Assembly (NCBI GenBank): GCA_947463775.1
Contig: CANHVD010000349.1
Coordinates: 1 to 6,381 of the forward strand
Direction: 5' to 3'
Length of the DNA stretch: 6,381 bases
DNA from: Planctomycetaceae bacterium
GTDB lineage: Bacteria; Planctomycetota; Planctomycetia; Planctomycetales; Planctomycetaceae
Shown: positions 1 to 5,262 of the stretch, one piece after another
Numbering within the stretch: the stretch's first letter is position 1
Layout of the letters: every line of letters begins with the position of its first letter
Notes under the pieces: model-generated
What the model saw: the letters and a program-made list of their open reading frames with translations, nothing else
The model's database searches: none
Told to the model about the DNA's origin: nothing
Position numbers and translations under genes: made by a program

Positions 1-260
1 ACAATGTTATCGAAACGCAGCAGCACCTGACTCTCGCCACCATCGTTGTCAGCATCCGCAGAAGCGTTGCCGTTGCCATCCAGAATCGTGGTCGGAGCTA
101 ACGCCCAGATTTCGGAATCGATTGTCCCGGAATATCCATCGACGCCGTTGCGAAACAACGCTGTCACGATGGCGTTGCCCGCCGATTTCTCAGTCCCCAG
201 CGTCAGACTCAGGCCGGAAATCAGGATGAAACCGCCCACAAGAACACTACGAATCATCAT
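1..260 (-). CDS. N-terminus of an exported protein, possible DNRLRE/metallophosphoesterase-associated beta-sandwich type (partial, runs off left edge)
   Basis: The frame is open from the ATG at 260 to the window edge, giving 86 complete codons. Residues 1-30 look like a Sec signal peptide: a short basic start (MMIR), a hydrophobic core at about 6-22, and a likely cleavage after Ala30. The mature part begins with a pattern I recognise from planctomycete exported proteins: FRNGVDGYSGTID (36-48), a Gly/Asp/Asn-rich stretch (61-75), then QVLLRFDNI (78-86). This resembles the start of DNRLRE-like beta-sandwich domains, often found on large surface proteins or metallophosphoesterases. That assignment is inference, because the rest of the protein is outside the window. 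A Shine-Dalgarno AAGGAG lies 4 nt before the first ATG and 7 nt before a second ATG at 257, so the start may be 257. It lies downstream of the metallophosphoesterase gene beyond a long inverted repeat, so it is probably a separate transcription unit. Confidence 0.62.
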   Translation of the reverse strand, partial: MMIRSVLVGGFILISGLSLTLGTEKSAGNAIVTALFRNGVDGYSGTIDSEIWALAPTTILDGNGNASADADNDGGESQVLLRFDNI

Positions 261-264
261 GCGT

Positions 265-270
265 CTCCTT
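265..270 (-). promoter_or_regulatory. Shine-Dalgarno site (AAGGAG) of the left-edge gene
   Basis: The minus strand reads AAGGAG, then four bases, then ATG ATG. The spacing is 4 nt to the first ATG (260) and 7 nt to the second (257). The second spacing is closer to the optimum, so translation may begin at 257 rather than 260. Confidence 0.55.
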
Positions 271-343
271 CGTTTCACATGAGCAACGCGCGCACCGCGA
301 GCGCAGAACGAGAATGGTGATTTCAAAAGTACGCGACTGAAAA

Positions 344-415
344 GGCGAGCGTCAGGGCGTCAGCCCTCCGAGGAGATCGCGGGGCACTCGGAGGGCTCAC
401 GCCCTGCCGCTCGCC
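344..415. repeat. Long inverted repeat with 29-nt arms (copy 1 of an intergenic palindromic family)
   Basis: The left arm at 344-372 and the right arm at 387-415 are reverse complements over 29 nt with only two mismatches, separated by a 14-nt loop (373-386). The arm contains the block CAGGGCGT followed by CAGCCCTCCGAG. The element starts 7 nt past the stop codon of the metallophosphoesterase gene. On the minus strand it is followed by four T residues (343-340), so it could act as a transcription terminator with a weak U-tract. A related arm occurs at 5115-5144, so this is also a dispersed repeat. GC-rich palindromes of this sort are, to my knowledge, common between planctomycete genes. Confidence 0.85.
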
Positions 416-422
416 AACGCTT

Positions 423-1829
423 CTACTTCAAGGCCTCAGACGCCTTCTTCACAGGTGCAGCAAGAACAGGTGGGCGAAGTCGTTCCGGAGTACCTGGGAC
501 TTCTTCCGTCAACAGGTTTTTAGCACCCGATTGTTTAGTGAGTGTGAACGCGTCGTATAATTCTCCAGTCACAGTGAAAGCTTCGAAGTGAAGCTTATCA
601 GCATCGACGTGAATGATTTGATACAACTGAGTGTCTTCGGCATGTCGAGTCATGAACGGGTGTCGCTGCAGGTTGTACATCTTGGGTCCGCTCACCGAGA
701 CCACATAAACTGTCCCGGAATAGATATCAGCCGCATTCACGCCGGTCGTCAGATTGACATGCCCCATCGGCGTATCAAGTCCCGTTCGACCATAAGTATG
801 GTCGTGCCCCTGTAGCACAAGGTCGACACGGTGCTTGTCCAGCACTGGTTTCCAGATGGCTCGAAGGCCTGCGTTGTCACGATCCTTGCCGGTGGAGAAC
901 AGGGGATGATGGAATGAACAGACAACCCATTTCTCTTTGTTCTCGGTCAATACCTTGTCCAGCCATTCGGCTTGCTCCATTGGCTTTTCGTTGCTGTTCA
1001 TCGCGACGATACGAACACCCTGATAGACCAATGTAAAGCAAGCTTCTTCCTGGCCAGTGGGGCCATCTTCCGGAAGGGCAAACTGGGGCCGCCAGTGGTG
1101 AGACAGGCGACGAGTTAATGCGTCCACTTTGGCCATTTCATGGTTGCCGGGAACCGGAATACTGGGAATCATCCCATTCATCCATCCGCCCGCTTCAAAC
1201 CACTCCTGCCATTCAACATCCGACTCCGCGTTGTTAATCAGATCTCCCGCATGAATCATGAACTTCGCCTTCGGAGCATCACGATAGGCCTCACGGATAA
1301 CTCGTGACCATTTCGAACGAAGATCGTTTTGTGCATCGCCGAAGTAGATGAAAGAGAAAGGCTCAGCGTCTGTGCTGGCCGTGGTGAACTGAAACCACTC
1401 GCTCCAGTTAACACCATCGCCAACTCGATAGGCGTACTTTGTCTTCGGCGTGAGTCCTTCGAACTTCACGGTGTGGAAATGAGCTGTATTCAGATCTGTA
1501 GTCAGGGGCTGGCTGACGGCAACCAGCTGTTTGCTCTGCGATTCCAGGTTTGGCCCCGCGTTGGCAATCGTAATTTCTGCCAGTCCCCGAGTCACTACGG
1601 TGGACGTCCGCCACGTGACAGCCTGAGAAGTTGTGGGATCAGAAGCCCAGGTCAGGACGATGCGGTCGGGAAGAATGCCCGGCCGAGCGAACTCCGCGGG
1701 TTCTACTTTCGGCACCAGTTTGATCACATCCGGAGTGGCATCCTGTGCAGAGACAGATATCGCTGTCAGCGGCAGAATCGCTGAACACGCCAGCAGGCAT
1801 CGCAATTTGAGTTTAACTCTGTAGAACAT
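423..1829 (-). CDS. Exported purple-acid-phosphatase-type metallophosphoesterase with N-terminal fibronectin-like domain
   Basis: This 468-residue protein belongs to the calcineurin-like metallophosphoesterase superfamily and probably hydrolyses phosphate esters outside the cytoplasm; the substrate is unknown. Residues 1-28 form a signal peptide (basic start, hydrophobic core, cleavage after SVSA). Residues 51-150 match the fibronectin III-like domain that precedes the catalytic domain in purple acid phosphatases. The metal-binding motifs appear in order: GDAQ (164-167), GDL (195-197), GNHE (228-231), HHP (307-309) and GHDHTYGR (341-348). The Tyr that ligates ferric iron in classical purple acid phosphatases (GDxxY) is replaced by Asn199, and motif I is GDAQ rather than GDxG. 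The enzyme is therefore probably not purple and may use another metal pair. The start lies 12 nt after the upstream membrane protein's stop and has only a weak Shine-Dalgarno, suggesting co-transcription and possible translational coupling. A long palindrome follows the stop. Confidence 0.93.
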   Translation of the reverse strand: MFYRVKLKLRCLLACSAILPLTAISVSAQDATPDVIKLVPKVEPAEFARPGILPDRIVLTWASDPTTSQAVTWRTSTVVTRGLAEITIANAGPNLESQSKQLVAVSQPLTTDLNTAHFHTVKFEGLTPKTKYAYRVGDGVNWSEWFQFTTASTDAEPFSFIYFGDAQNDLRSKWSRVIREAYRDAPKAKFMIHAGDLINNAESDVEWQEWFEAGGWMNGMIPSIPVPGNHEMAKVDALTRRLSHHWRPQFALPEDGPTGQEEACFTLVYQGVRIVAMNSNEKPMEQAEWLDKVLTENKEKWVVCSFHHPLFSTGKDRDNAGLRAIWKPVLDKHRVDLVLQGHDHTYGRTGLDTPMGHVNLTTGVNAADIYSGTVYVVSVSGPKMYNLQRHPFMTRHAEDTQLYQIIHVDADKLHFEAFTVTGELYDAFTLTKQSGAKNLLTEEVPGTPERLRPPVLAAPVKKASEALK

Positions 1830-1841
1830 AGTGGCATCCAG

Positions 1842-3389
1842 TTACTGATGGTTCGCTGAGATCTGAGTTTGAGGATTCAAGAAGGGAAGATTAGGCAGAT
1901 CGAGATGATTTTCCCAATCGTTCAACGGAACGGTCCACGGGACCTTCCGCAGAGGTTCATACAACGGAACAATCCATGAGCGATGAAAGGCGAAGCGGGG
2001 TTGAGCCGCCAGATCGATTGTCGGATCAATCAACAACTGAGGTTTGCGACCATTCAGGGACGCCAACACCAAAGCTCGCACTTCCATCCGTTTTCCTGTT
2101 CGCCTCAGTGATTCCCCGGCCAGACCATGAGCCAGATCAAGAATCATCTCCGGATCTTTGGCAAACTTGACCTGTTGTTCGGGATTCAGGAATTTTCGAA
2201 TGTCTGCTTGTTGAGTCATTCCGGTCTCTGTGTCTGTTAGGTAATACCGCAGCCCGACGGTCTTGCCGCGAAGCATCATTCGCCACGAGAAATAGTGTCC
2301 TTGCTCGGTCCAGCCGGTGTTTCCGTTGTATGTCCAATGACGCAAAGGCCAGAGGAGATGAAATACACAGTAGGCCAGCATCCCAATCGTCGCGGGTCTT
2401 GAGAGAATAAGTCCGCGCCCCTGCTCTGGCTCGACGGAATCAGTCTTCTTTCGGGCAGAGTAAAACCAACACAGGCAACGATCGGGCCAATCCGGGGCGA
2501 AGAATACGGTCGTGGCCGCGATCATCAGCCATGGGAACACATGAATCCTGAACATCAGGCTGTTCGAAAGATGGAATGTCACAGTCAGTATGAATGCCAC
2601 AACTCGGGTTCTTCGCCATACGATCGCGGGAACGATCAGAAGATCAAAGAATAGTCCGCCCCATGTGAAGGCGAATGCAGCAGCACCATCATTGAACCAG
2701 TTCGGAACTGTGTTCGACCAGCCCTGAATTCTGAGTACGTTCCTCATCGGTTCAGTACTCAACCAGTCGCCATCGATCTTGGCAATACCTCCATACACAT
2801 AAGGCAAGGCAATATGAAACTGCAGCAACAACAGGCACCATCGCGGAATGAATCCTGACGCTGTCACAGTGCCATTCAGAACATCCATGGAAAACAGTCG
2901 ATTCGCAGGCAGAATCGTCATCAGCCAACTCAGAAGGACGATCAGATAATAGTGGTTCTGGTAGTTGGTTCGATCAATCAGAAAGAAGTGAGTAAATCCA
3001 AGTGCGAAAACGATGGAGGCAATTCGATACATCGCCCCGGCGGCAATCATGATGCCTGCCACCATCATCACGACGAACTGAACGACCATCCCGTAGCCGG
3101 GCCACGGCTGAACCCACGAGAACCCCGTATACGTAAAGTGAAACATATCCGGCGCGCACAACAAGCGAACTCGATCTGTTCGCAGATAGTCAAATCCCCA
3201 GGCCGCCATCATTAATCCGAAGCAAACCCTGATGAATACAAGGCTGCTCGCTGACACCTGTAGCGAGAGGAATCTGCGAAAGGCCTGCCAGCTACTTTGC
3301 CGATCAACGAACGTCCGTTCTATTGAACATGATAACAGTGATGGACTTTCCACCGGCATTGCCTCTGCCACAGAACCAGATCTACACAC
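1842..3389 (-). CDS. Vitamin K-dependent gamma-carboxylase homologue (HTTM family membrane protein)
   Basis: This 515-residue protein matches the vitamin K-dependent gamma-carboxylase family over both halves. Residues about 36-300 form the HTTM membrane domain, with hydrophobic segments near 49-66, 100-137, 146-160, 181-200, 236-256 and 261-298, and another near 332-350. Residues about 350-480 match the carboxylase C-terminal region, including NTGWTEQGHYFSWRMM (357-372), IDPTIDL (454-460) and SWIVPL (471-476). GGIAKIDGDW (200-209) aligns with the human GVKKLDADW segment, so Lys204 corresponds to catalytic Lys218. His146 in YQNHYY aligns with human His160. In animals the enzyme uses reduced vitamin K to convert Glu to gamma-carboxyglutamate. 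A Leptospira homologue is reported to epoxidise vitamin K without carboxylating, so the bacterial activity and substrate are open. The start is uncertain: GTG at 3389 has little Shine-Dalgarno support, and ATG at 3359 (residue 11) is an alternative. The gaps are 35 nt to the lipoprotein and 12 nt to the phosphoesterase. Confidence 0.92.
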   Translation of the reverse strand: MCRSGSVAEAMPVESPSLLSCSIERTFVDRQSSWQAFRRFLSLQVSASSLVFIRVCFGLMMAAWGFDYLRTDRVRLLCAPDMFHFTYTGFSWVQPWPGYGMVVQFVVMMVAGIMIAAGAMYRIASIVFALGFTHFFLIDRTNYQNHYYLIVLLSWLMTILPANRLFSMDVLNGTVTASGFIPRWCLLLLQFHIALPYVYGGIAKIDGDWLSTEPMRNVLRIQGWSNTVPNWFNDGAAAFAFTWGGLFFDLLIVPAIVWRRTRVVAFILTVTFHLSNSLMFRIHVFPWLMIAATTVFFAPDWPDRCLCWFYSARKKTDSVEPEQGRGLILSRPATIGMLAYCVFHLLWPLRHWTYNGNTGWTEQGHYFSWRMMLRGKTVGLRYYLTDTETGMTQQADIRKFLNPEQQVKFAKDPEMILDLAHGLAGESLRRTGKRMEVRALVLASLNGRKPQLLIDPTIDLAAQPRFAFHRSWIVPLYEPLRKVPWTVPLNDWENHLDLPNLPFLNPQTQISANHQ

Positions 3390-3424
3390 TCATCCGCCGT
3401 GAAACTCCAAAGAAGACTGACGAT

Positions 3425-3877
3425 CTACTTCAACTCTTCGTCATCATCATCATCAAATGGGTTTTTCTGAACCGGTGTGGTTCTTTTGGGCAACTTAATC
3501 TCAAACTCATTGTCAGCTTCAGCCTTGATTTCCACTTCCATCAAATCACGAGTCTCGTCGCCAACACAAGGGCATGGATACTTGCTGCTCGTTGTGACTC
3601 GAACAACGTGGACGCCCACAACGGCTCCGTCCTGATCGTCGTATGTGGATAAGACAAAGCGTCCATTTTCATCCGTCCACGAGAAGCCAGGCTTCCCCAC
3701 TTCAGCTGATTTCCCCGTCATCTTCGGAGCAAAGAAAACTTGTGCCTCGCGTACGGGTTGCCCTTGACAAGTGACTGTTCCTGACACTGAAGCACAGGGG
3801 AACTCTTTGATCCCATCGGAGCATCCAGCCGAAGCCATTGCGAACACGAGACTGGTTAATAGAGCGATTTTGTTCAT
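3425..3877 (-). CDS. Small lipoprotein with transthyretin-like (carboxypeptidase regulatory-like) domain and acidic tail
   Basis: From ATG 3877 this encodes 150 residues. Residues 1-18 form a lipoprotein-type signal, and Cys19 in SAGC is the probable lipidation site, although Ser rather than Leu at -3 makes the lipobox non-classical. The mature part has the hallmarks of the short transthyretin-like proteins common in planctomycetes: VSGTVTCQGQPV (31-42) with QVFFAP following, TDENGRFVLST (68-78) and GAVVGVHVVRVT (84-95). Its function is unknown; the family is thought to be a beta-sandwich on the cell surface. Five cysteines (19, 28, 37, 102, 104), including a PCPC motif, and a C-terminal tail FDDDDDEELK are unusual. 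The frame is open upstream. ATG at 3904 has a strong Shine-Dalgarno (GAGGAA, 7-nt spacing) and is a real alternative; 3877 gives the more standard signal peptide and has AGGA at 6 nt. It follows the pseudopilin gene, a pairing seen repeatedly in this phylum. Confidence 0.85.
   Translation of the reverse strand: MNKIALLTSLVFAMASAGCSDGIKEFPCASVSGTVTCQGQPVREAQVFFAPKMTGKSAEVGKPGFSWTDENGRFVLSTYDDQDGAVVGVHVVRVTTSSKYPCPCVGDETRDLMEVEIKAEADNEFEIKLPKRTTPVQKNPFDDDDDEELK
3443..3454 (-). repeat. Short GAT triplet run encoding Asp residues
   Basis: Four identical GAT codons in a row, followed by a GAC, encode five consecutive aspartates near the C-terminus of the small lipoprotein. This is a simple triplet repeat that could vary in number between strains. 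Confidence 0.7.
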
Positions 3878-3883
3878 CGTGCA

Positions 3884-3887
3884 TCCT
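3884..3887 (-). promoter_or_regulatory. Candidate Shine-Dalgarno (AGGA) for the lipoprotein start at 3877
   Basis: The minus strand reads AGGA six bases before the ATG at 3877. A competing and longer site, GAGGAA at 3912-3917, lies 7 nt before the in-frame ATG at 3904. The choice between the two rests on the signal peptide being more standard from 3877. Confidence 0.4.
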
Positions 3888-3996
3888 GAAGCAAGGTAAG
3901 ACATTCTGAGGTTCCTCGGCGGAAGACAGAAGTTCGTCGTCTCCGGTGACAAAACATTTCCTGCCGGGACTCGAAGAGAACAATGCTGGTCACAAC

Positions 3997-4024
3997 GCTC
4001 TTTCCCGTTTCACTGGGAAAGAGC
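3997..4024. terminator. 10-bp perfect hairpin downstream of the pseudopilin gene
   Basis: GCTCTTTCCC at 3997-4006 pairs perfectly with GGGAAAGAGC at 4015-4024 across an 8-nt loop. It begins 43 nt past the pseudopilin stop on the minus strand and lies about 120 nt before the lipoprotein start. Neither strand shows a T-run directly after the stem, so it is not a textbook intrinsic terminator. It could attenuate transcription, stabilise the pseudopilin mRNA 3' end, or set different expression for the two genes. Confidence 0.55.
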
Positions 4025-4067
4025 AGTCACTAAATGGTTATGTCAATGAGAAGCATCGCAGAGGCGG

Positions 4068-5060
4068 TCAGAACTCTCCGACAATACCACCATCTCGTTT
4101 GTCATGCAGATAGTCATACGTAACCACATCAATGTTCTCGCTGATGAAGCGTACAGACCCGTCACCCATGCCAAACTGAGCTCCACCAACGTGGTAGCTG
4201 AATGCGTTGTCATCATTGATGGCTAGTGCCATCTTGTTGAATCCCACTCGTCCATTGATCACGCTGTTGTATCGTCCGTTGATTCGAATCGCCTCGTCGC
4301 TTTGATTTCCCGAGCCAATCCAGATTGGCCAATCCTGAAACATCGTGGGGGCAACTGTCGCTCGGCTCGCAGCAGAGACGTTGGTGCTGCAGTAGGATGA
4401 TTCCCCCACCATAATCGTATTACTAAGTCCGTCAGTGACATCACGGAACCGAACGCCACCGCCTTCACAGGCCTTGTGCATCATGCCAAAATCGCCGGAA
4501 TTAGAACCACCGGCCGCCTTGTAACTTGATGTCGCGTATCCGACTGCCTCTGGGTTCCGGGCTGGAATCGCACCACCACCGGGCGAGCCAGGAACAGTCC
4601 ATGTGGCCGGCACAATGGTCGGCATCGCAGACGAAGGGCAAAGAAAGCCCGGTACGATAGTGTCGCCACCAGGAATGATCGTGGCCCCGGGGTAAAACTG
4701 CGCAATCCTTGCGGCATTAAAGATCCCGGGCTGTCCCTGCGGATTGATCCTCTGAAATAGGGCGGTTTGCTCCACGAATGGCAGAATGGAAACCATCCAT
4801 CCAAAACCATTATCCTGAAGTGCGGTGCACGGAACAGTTCCATCGGCCCACATCGCATGTGGTAACACCCCATAAGTGCCTTCATAGTTGTGCAAGGCCA
4901 GGGACAACTGCTTTAGATTGTTTTTGCATTGTGTCCGTCTTGCGGCTTCTCTCGCCTGCTGCACTGCAGGGAGCAAAAGCGAAATCAGAATCGCAATGAT
5001 GGCGATTACCACCAGTAACTCAATCAAAGTAAATCCCAGACGCTTCTTTGTCATTTTCAT
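4068..5060 (-). CDS. DUF1559 pseudopilin-like protein (prepilin N-terminus, H-X9-DG motif)
   Basis: This 330-residue protein starts with a prepilin signal: KKRLG at 5-9, cleavage before Phe10, and Glu14 as the +5 glutamate. A hydrophobic helix FTLIELLVVIAIIAIL follows (10-25), leading into PAVQQAREAARR (31-42). This predicts cleavage and N-methylation by a prepilin peptidase and assembly or anchoring through a type II secretion/type IV pilus-like system. The rest is the DUF1559 domain. Near the end, His290 is followed after nine residues by Asp300-Gly301, the prepilin-processing-associated H-X9-DG motif. Planctomycetes carry many paralogues of this family and their individual roles are mostly unknown. 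The ATG at 5060 has an excellent Shine-Dalgarno (GAGGAG, 7-nt spacing); an in-frame ATG at 5054 is less well placed. The length is normal and the gene is intact. The lipoprotein gene follows. Confidence 0.95.
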   Translation of the reverse strand: MKMTKKRLGFTLIELLVVIAIIAILISLLLPAVQQAREAARRTQCKNNLKQLSLALHNYEGTYGVLPHAMWADGTVPCTALQDNGFGWMVSILPFVEQTALFQRINPQGQPGIFNAARIAQFYPGATIIPGGDTIVPGFLCPSSAMPTIVPATWTVPGSPGGGAIPARNPEAVGYATSSYKAAGGSNSGDFGMMHKACEGGGVRFRDVTDGLSNTIMVGESSYCSTNVSAASRATVAPTMFQDWPIWIGSGNQSDEAIRINGRYNSVINGRVGFNKMALAINDDNAFSYHVGGAQFGMGDGSVRFISENIDVVTYDYLHDKRDGGIVGEF

Positions 5061-5067
5061 TGTTTAA

Positions 5068-5073
5068 CTCCTC
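5068..5073 (-). promoter_or_regulatory. Strong Shine-Dalgarno (GAGGAG) of the pseudopilin gene
   Basis: GAGGAG lies seven bases before the ATG at 5060 on the minus strand. This is the strongest ribosome binding site in the window and fixes the pseudopilin start. It fits a highly expressed structural protein. Confidence 0.75.
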
Positions 5074-5114
5074 GAATTGGAACCAGAACAAAGAACAAAC
5101 AGAACTGTGCCAAA

Positions 5115-5260
5115 TGGCGAGCGACAGGGCGTCAGCCCCCGTGTCGCGCGCACCGCGATCCCCAATGTGCCTTATCCATAAATGCAGACTGCGTCTGCGG
5201 AGTGTGTGTCAACGAACACTGTGGACGGTACACGGAGGGCTGATGCCCAACCGCGTGCCA
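5115..5260. repeat. Degenerate inverted repeat with 85-nt interior (copy 2 of the intergenic palindromic family)
   Basis: The left arm at 5115-5144 and right arm at 5230-5260 are reverse complements at about 24 of 31 aligned positions, with one gap. The left arm matches the left arm of the element at 344-415 at 22 of its first 23 bases, in the same orientation. Unlike that copy, the arms are 85 nt apart. The interior holds the 14-mer CGCGCGCACCGCGA (5145-5158) and a small palindrome (5184-5198). The right arm begins 2 nt past the stop codon of the PhoX-like gene. With the flanking sequence, this fills the intergenic region between that gene and the pseudopilin. Confidence 0.72.
5184..5198. 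repeat. Small perfect palindrome GCAGAC-TGC-GTCTGC
   Basis: Six-base arms pair perfectly around a 3-nt loop inside the longer inverted repeat. It could be a secondary hairpin of the same element or a protein-binding site. Chance occurrence is possible at this size. Confidence 0.45.
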
Positions 5261-5262
5261 AT

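Noticed and set aside
46..282. Plus-strand open frame of 78 codons at the left edge
   Set aside because: The opposite strand has a signal peptide, a good Shine-Dalgarno and a family-like mature sequence, so this frame is a shadow.
344..415. Palindromes as a CRISPR array
   Set aside because: There are only two widely spaced, diverged copies with no regular spacers and no cas genes.
1329..1784. Plus-strand open frame of 151 codons
   Set aside because: It lies wholly inside the metallophosphoesterase gene on the opposite strand, has no recognisable domain, and is explained as an antisense shadow.
3323..3652. Plus-strand open frame of 109 codons across the lipoprotein and carboxylase gene junction
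   Set aside because: It overlaps two well-supported minus-strand genes and its translation shows no family features; the hydrophobic patch arises from the reverse complement of the acidic tail.
3877..3952. Longer lipoprotein start at 3952
   Set aside because: It would put 25 polar residues before the signal peptide; starts at 3877 or 3904 both have ribosome binding sites and give a sensible export signal.
5206..5213. TTGACA on the minus strand upstream of the pseudopilin as a -35 box
   Set aside because: No convincing -10 box lies 16-18 nt downstream, and the motif sits inside a repeat element; a second TTGACA at 4041-4046 has the same problem.
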